A stretch of 64,000 nt of DNA from Mycolicibacterium frederiksbergense. Lineage in GTDB: Bacteria > Actinomycetota > Actinomycetes > Mycobacteriales > Mycobacteriaceae. This document shows, piece by piece, positions 33,937 through 42,477 of this stretch. The stretch lies in NCBI RefSeq assembly GCF_029893345.1, contig NZ_JARXVE010000006.1, positions 124,001 through 188,000 of the forward strand. The letters run 5' to 3'. Below the pieces are notes generated by a model. The model saw nothing but the letters and a program-made list of their open reading frames with translations. It did not search any database and was not told the origin of the DNA. Each line of letters opens with the position of its first letter. Positions within the stretch are counted from its first letter, which is position 1. A program made the translations under genes and the position numbers.

Positions 33937-34727
33937 GGCCGCACCGCGATCGCCACCAGATCCAGGCTGTCGTCAATGTCTCGGGTGTTGCGTCCGCCGG
34001 CTTCTTCAAGATCGAAGTCGTCGATGGTCACCGCGGCGACATCGGCGAGCAGCTGCTCGGACCACGGTGCGTCGGCCACGGCACGCTGCACCTGCGCCTC
34101 GATGATCGAGCCGCCGTGCCGGGCGTCGAGCGCGGCCAAGCCGGCGCCGTGAAACACCCCGAGCATCGATTCGACGGTGAATCCGGCGTCGTGCAGCAGC
34201 TCGGTCAGCTCCGCGGCGTTGAGCTCACGGGTGTGGAACGGGTTGAGCGGGGTGTCCCGACCGGGGGAGAAGGTGATGCGGTTGGGAGTGGAGACCAGAA
34301 ACACGCCACCGGGCCGCAGTACCCGGAAGCACTCGGACACGAATTGGCCCTGATCCCACAGATGTTCGATGACCTGGAAGTTCACCACGACGTCGACGGA
34401 CCCGTCGGCCAGCGGCAGCTCGGCGAGGTTGCCGTGCTGGATGTCCACCCGCGGGTAGCGGGCCCGCACATGCGCGACCGTGGCCTCGTCGTAGTCCAGC
34501 GCAATCACCTTGCGCGCGACGTCGGCGATCAGATCGGCGCCGTAGCCCTCACCGCAGCCGGCCTCCAGGACCTCGCGGTCGACACATCGGCCGGCCAGTC
34601 GTTGATACACGACTTCATGGCGGCGAAACCAGTAATTCTCCTCGGCCAGCCCGGGGATGGTCCGCTCGCCGGTCAGGGGTAGGGCCCCGGACAGGGCGCC
34701 GTCCGGATCTTCCACATAAGCGCTCAT
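33933..34727 (-). CDS. SAM-dependent methyltransferase of the methylglucose lipopolysaccharide group (Rv3030-like)
   Basis: A 264-residue class I methyltransferase. Motif I VLEAGCGEGYGADLIAD lies near residue 55, motif II LDYDEATVAHVR follows, then NFQVIEHLWDQGQFV near 115 and VLRPGGVFLVSTPN near 135. It matches Rv3030, a candidate 6-O-methyltransferase for the glucose residues of methylglucose lipopolysaccharide. First gene of the three-gene transcript with the GH57 and GT4 genes. It is divergent from etfB with 218 bases between; that gap holds the palindrome at 34858-34873. Confidence 0.88.
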   Translation of the reverse strand: MSAYVEDPDGALSGALPLTGERTIPGLAEENYWFRRHEVVYQRLAGRCVDREVLEAGCGEGYGADLIADVARKVIALDYDEATVAHVRARYPRVDIQHGNLAELPLADGSVDVVVNFQVIEHLWDQGQFVSECFRVLRPGGVFLVSTPNRITFSPGRDTPLNPFHTRELNAAELTELLHDAGFTVESMLGVFHGAGLAALDARHGGSIIEAQVQRAVADAPWSEQLLADVAAVTIDDFDLEEAGGRNTRDIDDSLDLVAIAVRP

Positions 34728-34857
34728 TGGAAGGCAGGCTAACCCAGGCGAAGCGGTGTTGACCTACCCGCGAACAGTTCTGCCACCTCCGGGGTGTGGT
34801 AGGGCGGGCCAGAAAGTGAAGTTCGACCAGTTATGGTGTTCCTGCGAACCACCAAAA

Positions 34858-34873
34858 GTTACCGACCGGTAAC
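34858..34873. promoter_or_regulatory. Perfect 7-2-7 palindrome upstream of etfBA (TetR-type operator)
   Basis: GTTACCG-AC-CGGTAAC at 34858-34873 is a perfect inverted repeat with a 2-base centre, 72 bases before the etfB ATG. Compact palindromes of this shape are typical operators of TetR-family repressors, many of which control fatty-acid oxidation genes including electron-transfer flavoproteins. The regulator is not encoded next to it. Confidence 0.55.
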
Positions 34874-34945
34874 ATGGTGCTTAGTTGCATAGAACGTGAT
34901 AGGGGGCCGGGTCGCCGGTCTCTTCGAGGAGGACGAACCAGACTC

Positions 34946-35737
34946 ATGACGAACATCGTGGTCCTGATCAAACAGGTCCCAGACACTTGGTCGGAGCGCA
35001 AGCTGTCCGATGGCGATTTCACCCTCGACCGTGAGGCCGCCGACGCCGTGCTCGACGAGATCAACGAGCGTGCCGTGGAAGAGGCGCTGTTGATCAAGGA
35101 GCGCGAGGGTGGAGACAGCACCGTCACCGTGCTGACCGCCGGCCCCGAGCGGGCCACCGAGGCGATCCGCAAGGCCCTGTCGATGGGTGCCGACAAGGCT
35201 GTCCATCTCAAGGACGACGGCCTGCACGGCTCCGACGTGATCCAGACCGGGTGGGCCCTGGCCCGCGCGCTGGGCACCATCGAGGGCACCGAGCTGGTCA
35301 TCGCCGGCAACGAGGCCACCGACGGCGTGGGCGGCGCGGTCCCGGCCGTCATCGCCGAATACCTGGGCCTGCCCCAGCTCACCCACGTGCGCAAGCTGAG
35401 CGTCGAGGGCGGCAAGGTCACCGCCGAGCGCGAGACCGACGAGGGCGTGTTCACCCTGGAGGCGACACTGCCGGCCGTGGTCAGCGTCAACGAGAAGATC
35501 AACGAGCCCCGCTTCCCCTCCTTCAAGGGCATCATGGCCGCCAAGAAGAAGGAAGTCACCGTGCTCACCCTCGCCGAGATCGGCGTGGAGGCGGACGAGG
35601 TCGGCGTTGCCAATGCCGGGTCCAAGGTGCTGTCTTCGACCCCGAAGCCGCCGAAGACCGCCGGTGAGAAGGTGACCGACGAAGGTGACGGCGGTACCAA
35701 GATCGCCGAGTACCTGGTCGCCCAGAAGTTGATCTAG
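34946..35737 (+). CDS. etfB: Electron transfer flavoprotein beta subunit
   Basis: A 263-residue ETF beta subunit. The N-terminus TNIVVLIKQVPDTW, the central LVIAGNEATDGVGGAVPAVIAEYLGLP near residue 125 and the recognition region EAPRFPSFKGIMAAKKK near 190 are standard. Paired with the alpha subunit it carries electrons from acyl-CoA dehydrogenases to the membrane ETF dehydrogenase. ATG 34946 has GAGGAGGA about 13 bases upstream. The alpha-subunit gene follows after 45 bases. Orthologue of Rv3029c (fixA). Confidence 0.96.
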   Translation: MTNIVVLIKQVPDTWSERKLSDGDFTLDREAADAVLDEINERAVEEALLIKEREGGDSTVTVLTAGPERATEAIRKALSMGADKAVHLKDDGLHGSDVIQTGWALARALGTIEGTELVIAGNEATDGVGGAVPAVIAEYLGLPQLTHVRKLSVEGGKVTAERETDEGVFTLEATLPAVVSVNEKINEPRFPSFKGIMAAKKKEVTVLTLAEIGVEADEVGVANAGSKVLSSTPKPPKTAGEKVTDEGDGGTKIAEYLVAQKLI

Positions 35738-35782
35738 GCAGCCCGAAACCACCTACTTCCTGAAAGACATAACGAGAACCTC

Positions 35783-36742
35783 ATGGCTGAAGTACTTGTG
35801 CTCGTTGAGCACTCCGAAGGCGCCTTGAAGAAGGTCAGCGCCGAACTCATTACCGCCGCCCGCGTGCTGGGCGAGCCCGCCGCCGTCGTGGTGGGCAAGC
35901 CGGGCACCGCTGCGCCGCTGGTCGACGGCCTCAAGGCCGCCGGTGCGGCCAAGATCTACGTCGCCGAGTCCGACGATGCGGAGAGCTACCTGCTCACCCC
36001 GGTCGTCGACGTGCTGGCCGGGCTGGCCGAGTCGGCCGCACCCGCCGGTGTGATCGTCGCCGCCACCGCCGACGGCAAGGAAATCGCCGCCCGGCTGGCC
36101 GCCCGCATCGGGTCGGGCCTGCTGGTCGACGTCGTCGAGGTCCGCGAAGGCGCAGTGGGCGTCCACAGCATCTTCGGTGGCGCCTTCACCGTCGAGGCTC
36201 AGGTCACCAGCGACACCCCGGTGATCACGGTGCGTCCGGGCTCGGTCGAGGCCGCTCCCGCCGCCGGTGCCGGTGAGGTCGTCAACGTCGAGGTCCCGGC
36301 CCAGGCCGAGAACGCGACCAAGATCACCAAGCGCGAGCCCGCCGTGGCCGGTGACCGCCCCGAGCTCACCGAGGCCACCGTCGTGGTCGCCGGTGGTCGC
36401 GGTGTCGGCAGCGAGGACGGCTTCCACCAGGTGGTCGAGCCGCTGGCCGACGCCTTCGGTGCCGCTGTCGGTGCCTCACGCGCCGCGGTCGACTCGGGTT
36501 ACTACGGTGGCCAGTTCCAGGTCGGCCAGACCGGTAAGACCGTGTCGCCGCAGCTGTACATCGCCCTGGGCATCTCCGGTGCGATCCAGCACCGCGCCGG
36601 CATGCAGACGTCGAAGACGATCATCGCGGTGAACAAGGACGAGGAAGCGCCGATCTTCGAGATCGCCGATCTCGGCATCATCGGTGACCTGTTCAAGGTC
36701 GGCCCGCAGCTGACCGAGGCCGTCAAGGCCCGCAAGGGTTAA
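35783..36742 (+). CDS. etfA: Electron transfer flavoprotein alpha subunit
   Basis: A 319-residue ETF alpha subunit. The N-terminal domain starts AEVLVLVEHSEGALKK. The FAD domain shows VVVAGGRGVGSEDGFHQVVEPLADAFGAAVGASRAAVDSG near residue 205 (in successive strands), then GQTGKTVSPQLYIALGISGAIQH near 250 and INKDEEAPIFEIADLGI near 290, all FAD-contacting blocks. Orthologue of Rv3028c (fixB). A strong hairpin terminator follows 20 bases after the stop. Confidence 0.96.
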   Translation: MAEVLVLVEHSEGALKKVSAELITAARVLGEPAAVVVGKPGTAAPLVDGLKAAGAAKIYVAESDDAESYLLTPVVDVLAGLAESAAPAGVIVAATADGKEIAARLAARIGSGLLVDVVEVREGAVGVHSIFGGAFTVEAQVTSDTPVITVRPGSVEAAPAAGAGEVVNVEVPAQAENATKITKREPAVAGDRPELTEATVVVAGGRGVGSEDGFHQVVEPLADAFGAAVGASRAAVDSGYYGGQFQVGQTGKTVSPQLYIALGISGAIQHRAGMQTSKTIIAVNKDEEAPIFEIADLGIIGDLFKVGPQLTEAVKARKG

Positions 36743-36749
36743 TTCTCCC

Positions 36750-36839
36750 TGCGCGAGCAGACACAAAAATGCCCCAAATCCTCGGATTTGGGGCATTTTT
36801 GTTGGGGGCACCTCCCGCTTGCGGGGGACTGCTCGCGCA
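36750..36839. repeat. Nested palindromic element flanking the etfA terminator
   Basis: An 11-base arm TGCGCGAGCAG (36750-36760) has its exact inverse CTGCTCGCGCA at 36829-36839. Inside lie the terminator hairpin (36763-36802) and a second small hairpin CCCGC-TT-GCGGG at 36814-36825 within a GGGGGCACCTCCCGC stretch. The outer sequence resembles short dispersed elements common between mycobacterial genes. It fills most of the 200-base gap before the NmrA-like gene. Confidence 0.6.
36763..36802 (+). terminator. Rho-independent terminator after etfA
   Basis: A 19-base perfect stem, ACAAAAATGCCCCAAATCC (36763-36781), pairs with its inverse at 36784-36802 over a 2-base centre. The GC core CCCC/GGGG is flanked by A and T runs on both sides, so the structure could stop transcription in either direction. 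Confidence 0.85.
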
Positions 36840-36942
36840 CTGGGTCCGGGGGCACGACCACGAACTTTCAGGGGTTCGCCGCGGGCCCCTCGAGTGCCAG
36901 GGTGAATGCAGGTCACCAACACACCCACGGAGGTACTCGAAC

Positions 36943-37686
36943 ATGAAGATCACAGTTATCGGTGCCAGCGGACAGATCGGTTCGCGGGTCGTGCGGTTGC
37001 TCACCGAAGCGGGGCACGAAGTGGTCGCCGCCTCCCTTTCCTCAGGTGCCAACGTCCTCACCGGCGAGGGGCTGGTTGCGGCGCTCAGTGGCGCCGATGT
37101 GCTCGTCGACGTGGTCAACTCGCCCTCGTTCGACGACGGCCCGGTGATGGACTTCTTCACCACGTCATCCCGCAATCTGGTGGCCGCCGCGAAGGAGACC
37201 GGTGTCGGACACTACGTCGCACTGTCCATCGTGGGCACCGACGGCCTGCCGGACAGCGGCTACATGCGGGCCAAGGTGGCCCAGGAGAAGAACATCACCG
37301 AATCCGGATTGCCGTACTCCATCGTGCGTGCCACGCAGTTCCAGGAGTTCGCCGAGGCCATTACGGGGTCGCTGGTGGTGGGCGACGAGGTCCGGGTCCC
37401 CGATGCGCGGATCCAACTGATCGCGGTCGACGACGTCGCCGCCGAGGTGGCCAAGGTGGCTCAGGCCGCTCCGCTCAACGGGATCGTCAACATCGGCGGG
37501 CCCGAGAAGTTCTCGTTCGCCGACATGGCGCGCGCGGTGCTGGCCAAGCAGGGCGACGACAAGCCGGTGGTGATCGATCCGCAGGCGACGTACTTCGGTA
37601 CCGCCGTAGACGACAACAGCCTGGTCACCGGTGACAACGGGATCCTCGCCCAGACCCGTTTCGCCGACTTCATCGCATCGCGCTGA
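36943..37686 (+). CDS. NAD(P)-binding NmrA-like protein
   Basis: A 247-residue atypical short-chain dehydrogenase. The dinucleotide motif ITVIGASGQIGSRVVRLL lies at the N-terminus. SGADVLVDVVNSPSF near residue 50 and YVALSIVGTDGLPDSGYMRAKVAQEK near 90 include the YxxxK-like pair. The family (NmrA/HSCARG, QOR2) includes NADPH sensors and quinone reductases. GGAGG lies 9 bases before the ATG. The stop overlaps the start of the nitroreductase gene (TGATG), so the two were made as a unit, probably a redox pair. Confidence 0.85.
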   Translation: MKITVIGASGQIGSRVVRLLTEAGHEVVAASLSSGANVLTGEGLVAALSGADVLVDVVNSPSFDDGPVMDFFTTSSRNLVAAAKETGVGHYVALSIVGTDGLPDSGYMRAKVAQEKNITESGLPYSIVRATQFQEFAEAITGSLVVGDEVRVPDARIQLIAVDDVAAEVAKVAQAAPLNGIVNIGGPEKFSFADMARAVLAKQGDDKPVVIDPQATYFGTAVDDNSLVTGDNGILAQTRFADFIASR

Positions 37687-38344
37687 TGGCCGAGTTCACA
37701 GACGTCGTCCGGTCGCGTCGGTCGTCTCGGATGTTCTTGCCGGACAAGCCCGTTCCGCGAGAACTGCTCGAAGAGGCGCTCGCGCTGGCGATCCGGGCGC
37801 CGTCGAACTCGAACACACAGCCCTGGCACGTCTTCTTCGCCACCGGTGAGCGGCGGACGCGACTGGTTGCCGCGCTGCTTGCCGCGGTCGAGGCGGCACC
37901 GCCGGTGATAGGCGTGGCCGGCCTGCCGCCGCAGTTCGCCCACCGGCGCAGGGAAAGCGGTGCGCTGGTGTACGGCGCAATGGGAATCGCTCGGGACGAC
38001 GCCGAGGGGCGCTGGGCGGCCCAGAAGCGCAACTGGGGGTTCTTCGGTGCCCCGGTCGGCGGGGTGGTGTGCATGCATCGCGACTTCGGCAACGTGGACG
38101 CGCTGGGCGTCGGGATGTTCCTGCAGACCCTGCTGTTGGCGTTGAACGAACGGGGTCTGGGCAGTTGCGTGCAGGTGTCGATCGCGTTCTACCCGACGTG
38201 CTGTGTGAGCAACTCGGGATCCCCGACGATCTGAGGATTCTGTGCGGGATGTCGATCGGCTATGCCGACCCGGCGTTTCCCGCCAACAACCTGGACACAC
38301 CGCGCAATCCGATCAGCGAAAACGTGGTGTTCCTCGACGACTGA
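37686..38344 (+). pseudogene. Nitroreductase family protein, interrupted by a 1-base frameshift
   Basis: From ATG 37686 the sequence encodes a nitroreductase: SRRSSRMFLPDKPVPRELLEEALALAIRAPSNSNTQPW (read as the FMN-binding N-terminal blocks), then FGAPVGGVVCMHRD and LGVGMFLQTLLLALNERGLGSC near residue 150. After VQVSIAFYP near residue 170 the frame is lost and stops at 38234. The next frame continues with DVLCEQLGIPDDLRILCGMSIGYADPAFPANN and ends at 38344, exactly the expected C-terminus. Adding one C in the CCC at 38192-38194 would restore a 219-residue protein. Either a recent loss of function or a sequencing error in a C run. Confidence 0.85.
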
Positions 38345-38432
38345 CCCGGCAGCACAAAACGTCACCTGGTGCTCACGGACATGTCACGCGGGCGATGCCG
38401 TACGGCGACCCGGTTGGACGACCGTGCTGGCT

Positions 38433-39269
38433 ATGAGCACTGCATCTGTACTCATCGCCGCCGATCGTCCAACCCCGTCCGCGGATTCGCCGCGCTACTC
38501 GCTGTTGTTGTCCACAGACCCTGAGCTCATCGACGCGGCCCAGCGGCTGCGTCACGACGTGTTCACCTCGGAGCCGGGATTCGCACTGGCCGATACGACC
38601 GACGGCCGCGACGCCGACCGCTTCGACGAGCACTGCGACCACCTGCTGGTGCGGGACGAGGATTCCGGCGAACTGGTCGGGTGCTACCGGATGCTGCCGC
38701 CGCCGGGCGCGATCGCCGCGGGTGGCCTCTACACCGCCACAGAGTTCGAGGTGAGCGGCCTGGACTCGCTGCGCCCCTCGCTGGTGGAGATGGGCCGCGC
38801 CGTCGTGCGCAGTGACCACCGCAACGGCGCGGTGGTCCTGCTCATGTGGGCGGGCATCCTGGCCTACCTCGACCGCTGCGGCTACGACTATGTCACCGGC
38901 TGCGTCTCGGTACCGACGGCCGGCAACGCCGACGGTCCTCCTGGCACCCAGCTCCGCGGCGTCCGTGACTTCGTGCACCGCCGCCACCGCGCACCGCAGG
39001 AGTTCACCGTCTACCCGTACCGCCCGGTCGTGCTCGACGGCAGGGGCCTCGATGACATCGATCCGCCGCAGCGGACCACGGTGCCGCCGCTGATGCGCGG
39101 CTACCTGCGGCTGGGCGCGCAGGTGTGCGGCGAACCCGCCCACGACCCGGACTTCGGGGTCGGGGATTTCCCGGCCCTGCTGGACAAACGCCGGGCCGAC
39201 ATCCGCTACCTCAAGCGCCTTCGCTCGGTATCGGCGGCCGCCGATATGGCCGACGGGATGGGTTCGTGA
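38433..39269 (+). CDS. GNAT-type N-acyltransferase (OlsB/hemolysin-like, Rv3027c-like)
   Basis: A 278-residue acyltransferase of the Acetyltransf_5 group. Marks are LIDAAQRLRHDVFTSEPGF near residue 33, DEHCDHLLVRDEDSGELVGCYRML near 70, SLVEMGRAVVRSDHRNGAVVLLMWAGILAYL near 125 and GCVSVPT near 165. OlsB proteins transfer a 3-hydroxyacyl group to ornithine in ornithine-lipid synthesis; relatives act on other amines. It overlaps a lysophospholipid acyltransferase gene (GTGA), the same partner that completes ornithine lipids. ATG 38433 is the first start near the conserved region. Confidence 0.85.
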   Translation: MSTASVLIAADRPTPSADSPRYSLLLSTDPELIDAAQRLRHDVFTSEPGFALADTTDGRDADRFDEHCDHLLVRDEDSGELVGCYRMLPPPGAIAAGGLYTATEFEVSGLDSLRPSLVEMGRAVVRSDHRNGAVVLLMWAGILAYLDRCGYDYVTGCVSVPTAGNADGPPGTQLRGVRDFVHRRHRAPQEFTVYPYRPVVLDGRGLDDIDPPQRTTVPPLMRGYLRLGAQVCGEPAHDPDFGVGDFPALLDKRRADIRYLKRLRSVSAAADMADGMGS

Positions 39270-40147
39270 CCACGCCCCGGACGCGAGAAGGACAGCCAGA
39301 CCAGCCGTGCGAGCATTCCTGGCTGCCCAGGGCATCGTGCGACGCCAGCTGTGTGCAGGCCGGCAGCGCCGACACGGGCCGACGGCCGGTGGTGTGGATC
39401 CGCACCACGGTACGGGTCGCGATGGCGATCCTGCTGGCGCCCGGTGTGCCGCTGCTGGCGGTGCCGCTGCCCGGCCGGTCCCACATTCAGCGGTTCTATT
39501 GCCGGCTGATGCTGCGCTGCCTCGGGGTGCGAATCACGGTGTCTGGTGGGCCGATTCGCAACTTGCAGGGTGTCCTCGTGGTCAGTGGCCACGTGTCTTG
39601 GCTGGACATCTTCACCATCGGCGCGGTGCTGCCGGGGTCCTTCGTGGCGCGCGCGGACCTGGTGGAATGGCCCGCGGTGGGCCGGCTGGCCCGGGTCATG
39701 AAGGTGATCCCGATCGACCGGGGCAGCCTGCGCCGGCTTCCCGCGGTCGTGCACACCGTGGCCGAACGACTCCGCGCCGGGCACACCGTGGTGGCCTTCC
39801 CGGAGGGCACCACCTGGTGCGGGCTGGCCTATGGACCGTTTCGGCCGGCGATGTTCCAGGCCGCGATCGACGCGGCCCGGCCGGTGCAGCCGTTGCGGCT
39901 GCAGTACCGGCACCGCGACGGTCGCCCGTCGACGATCCCGGCGTTCGTCGGCGAGGACACCCTGCTGCGGTCGGTCCGGCGGGTCATCACCGCACGTCGC
40001 ACGGTCTGCCACGTGCACGTAGGGTCGTTGCAGCTCCCGGGAGACGACCGCCGGGCACTGGCCGGGCGGTGCGAGGCCGCGGTCCGTTCAGATCGGGCCG
40101 CGCACCAGCCGCTGCCCGGTGCGCCTGCGCACGTTCTGGCGGCCTGA
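39266..40147 (+). CDS. 1-acyl-glycerol-3-phosphate acyltransferase family protein (PlsC/OlsA type, Rv3026c-like)
   Basis: A 293-residue membrane-associated acyltransferase. One N-terminal hydrophobic helix (TTVRVAMAILLAPGVPLLAV, about residues 46-65) precedes the catalytic domain. The HX4D motif is GHVSWLD near residue 109, the acceptor motif PIDRGSL near 150 and FPEGTTW near 178. It would acylate a lysophospholipid or, given its neighbour, a lyso-aminolipid. GTG 39266 overlaps the upstream stop. The extra N-terminal 40 residues are Cys- and Arg-rich and not conserved in PlsC. Confidence 0.87.
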   Translation: MTTPRTREGQPDQPCEHSWLPRASCDASCVQAGSADTGRRPVVWIRTTVRVAMAILLAPGVPLLAVPLPGRSHIQRFYCRLMLRCLGVRITVSGGPIRNLQGVLVVSGHVSWLDIFTIGAVLPGSFVARADLVEWPAVGRLARVMKVIPIDRGSLRRLPAVVHTVAERLRAGHTVVAFPEGTTWCGLAYGPFRPAMFQAAIDAARPVQPLRLQYRHRDGRPSTIPAFVGEDTLLRSVRRVITARRTVCHVHVGSLQLPGDDRRALAGRCEAAVRSDRAAHQPLPGAPAHVLAA

Positions 40148-40195
40148 ACCCGGCCCACAGGTGGGTCGCCTGCCAGCGGCTATCCTGGAGAGGCT

Positions 40196-41407
40196 ATGAG
40201 CTCCTCCGCAGGCCGGTCGGTCTATCTCGACCACGCCGCCACCACGCCGATGCATCCGGCCGCCATCGAAGCGATGACGGCTGCGCTGGCGAGCGTGGGC
40301 AACGCCTCCTCGCTGCACGGTTCGGGACGTCTGGCCCGACGCAGGATGGAAGAGGCTCGCGAGACTCTGGCCCGCCTGCTGGGCTGCCGCCCGTCCGAAG
40401 TGATTTTCACCGCCGGTGGCACCGAGAGCGACAACCTCGCGGTCAAGGGCATCTACTGGGCCCGCCACGACGCCGAGCCGAAGCGGCGACGGATCATCAG
40501 CACCGCCGTCGAGCATCACGCCGTTCTCGATGCGGTGCAGTGGCTGGTCGACCATGAGGACGCCGAGGTGACCTGGTTGCCGGTCGACGCCGAGGGCGCC
40601 GTCGCACCCGAGGCCCTGCGCACGGCGCTGCAGGCCGGCGACGGCCCCGATGATGTCGCGCTGGTGAGCATCATGTGGGCCAACAATGAGGTCGGCACGA
40701 TCATGCCGATCGCCGAGTTGGCCGCCATCGCGGCGGAGTTCGGTATCCCGATGCACAGCGATGCGATCCAGGCGGTGGGCCAGATTCCGGTCGATTTCGC
40801 CGCCACCGGGCTGGCGGCGATGAGCATCGCCGCACACAAGTTCGGCGGCCCCATGGGTGTCGGCGCATTGGTGCTGCGCCGCGACATCGGCTGTGTGCCG
40901 CTGTTGCACGGCGGCGGGCAGGAACGCGACGTGCGCTCCGGGACCCCCGATGTCGCCGGTACGGTGGCGATGGCCGCGGCCGCCGAGATCGCCATCGGTG
41001 CCTTGTCCGACCACGCGGCCCGGCTGCAGGCGCTGCGGGACCGGTTGATCGACGGAGTGCTGTCCACCATCGAGGACACCTATCTGAACGGGGCTCGCGG
41101 TGCCAGCCGGCTTCCGGCCAACACACACTTCACATTCCGTGGCTGCGAAGGTGATTCGCTTCTGATGCTGCTCGACGCCAAGGGCATCGAATGCTCCACC
41201 GGCTCAGCGTGCACCGCCGGGGTGGCGCAGCCGTCGCACGTCCTGATCGCCATGGGCGCCGATCCGACCACCGCCCGGGGCTCACTGCGATTTTCGTTGG
41301 GGCACACCAGCACCGACGCCGACATCGATGCGGTGTTGGAGGTGCTGCCCGCGGCGGTGGAGCGGGCGAGGCAGGCGGCGCTGGCAAGCTCCTGGAGGTC
41401 GGCCTGA
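40196..41407 (+). CDS. iscS: Cysteine desulfurase IscS
   Basis: A 403-residue class V PLP enzyme that strips sulfur from cysteine for Fe-S clusters and tRNA thiolation. YLDHAATTPMHPAAIEAM starts the protein, the PLP lysine is in IAAHKFGGPMG near residue 216 and the sulfur-carrying Cys is in CSTGSACTAGVAQPSHVL near 340. ATG 40196 is preceded by GGAGAGGCT. Its stop overlaps the start of mnmA (TGATG), which fits sulfur hand-over to tRNA. Orthologue of Rv3025c. Confidence 0.95.
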   Translation: MSSSAGRSVYLDHAATTPMHPAAIEAMTAALASVGNASSLHGSGRLARRRMEEARETLARLLGCRPSEVIFTAGGTESDNLAVKGIYWARHDAEPKRRRIISTAVEHHAVLDAVQWLVDHEDAEVTWLPVDAEGAVAPEALRTALQAGDGPDDVALVSIMWANNEVGTIMPIAELAAIAAEFGIPMHSDAIQAVGQIPVDFAATGLAAMSIAAHKFGGPMGVGALVLRRDIGCVPLLHGGGQERDVRSGTPDVAGTVAMAAAAEIAIGALSDHAARLQALRDRLIDGVLSTIEDTYLNGARGASRLPANTHFTFRGCEGDSLLMLLDAKGIECSTGSACTAGVAQPSHVLIAMGADPTTARGSLRFSLGHTSTDADIDAVLEVLPAAVERARQAALASSWRSA

Positions 41408-42477
41408 TGCGGGTCCTGGTCGCGATGAGCGGCGGCGTCGATTCCTCGGTGGCTGCCGCGCGCATGGTGGACGCCGGCCACGACGTCGTCGGAGTGCACA
41501 TGGCGCTGTCCTCGGCACCGGGCACGCTGCGCACCGGATCCCGGGGGTGCTGCTCCAAGGAGGACGCCGGTGATGCCCGCCGGGTGGCCGACATCCTCGA
41601 CATCCCGTTCTATGTATGGGATTTCGCCGACCGGTTCAAGGACGACGTGATCGACGACTTCGTCGAGGCCTATGCCCGGGGCGAAACCCCGAACCCGTGC
41701 GTGCGGTGCAATGAGCGGATCAAGTTCTCCGCGCTGGCGGCGCGCGCACTGGCACTCGGCTTCGATGCGGTGGCCACCGGTCACTACGCGCGGCTGACCG
41801 ATGGCCGGTTGCGCCGCGCCGTCGACGCCGACAAGGACCAGTCCTACGTGCTCGGTGTGCTGACCGCCGAGCAGCTCGCGCATGCGATCTTCCCGATCGG
41901 CGATACGCCCAAGCCGCAGATCCGGGCCGAGGCCGCCGAGCGCGGCTTGGCCGTCGCGAAAAAGCCGGACAGCCATGACATCTGCTTCATCCCGTCCGGA
42001 GACACCCAGGCATTCCTGGGTGCCCGTATCGGGGTGCGCCGCGGCGCGGTGGTCGATGACAGCGGCGCGGTGCTCGCCGAACACGAAGGCGTGCATGGCT
42101 TCACCATCGGACAGCGCAAGGGTCTGGGCATTGCCGGACCGGGCGCCGATGGCCGGCCGCGCTATGTCACCGCGATCGATGCCGAGACCGGTACGGTCCG
42201 GGTCGGCGCCGCCGAAGACCTCGAGGTTTCGGAACTGTTCGGCGACAAGCCGATATTCACCAGCGGAACCCCGCTGCAGGGGCCGGTGGAATGCCAGGTT
42301 CAGGTGCGCGCGCACGGCGGGATCACCAACGCGGTGGCCGAGCTGCGCGACGGCCGGCTCGTGGTGACGTTGACGCCACCGCTGCGCGGTGTCGCACCCG
42401 GCCAGACCATGGTGCTGTACCGGCCCGATGCCGAGGGCGACGAGGTCATCGCCAGCGCGACCATCGCACGCGCGTGA
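41407..42477 (+). CDS. mnmA: tRNA-specific 2-thiouridylase MnmA
   Basis: A 356-residue PP-loop ATPase that makes 2-thiouridine at position 34 of Lys, Glu and Gln tRNAs. The PP-loop is MSGGVDSSVAA near residue 7. Catalytic cysteines are in PNPCVRCNERIKF near residue 98 and in SHDICFIPSGDTQAFL near 195. DADKDQSYVL near 140 is also family-specific. ATG 41407 overlaps the iscS stop. The downstream MetE-like gene starts in its stop (GTGA), so iscS, mnmA and that gene form one operon. Orthologue of Rv3024c. Confidence 0.95.
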   Translation: MRVLVAMSGGVDSSVAAARMVDAGHDVVGVHMALSSAPGTLRTGSRGCCSKEDAGDARRVADILDIPFYVWDFADRFKDDVIDDFVEAYARGETPNPCVRCNERIKFSALAARALALGFDAVATGHYARLTDGRLRRAVDADKDQSYVLGVLTAEQLAHAIFPIGDTPKPQIRAEAAERGLAVAKKPDSHDICFIPSGDTQAFLGARIGVRRGAVVDDSGAVLAEHEGVHGFTIGQRKGLGIAGPGADGRPRYVTAIDAETGTVRVGAAEDLEVSELFGDKPIFTSGTPLQGPVECQVQVRAHGGITNAVAELRDGRLVVTLTPPLRGVAPGQTMVLYRPDAEGDEVIASATIARA

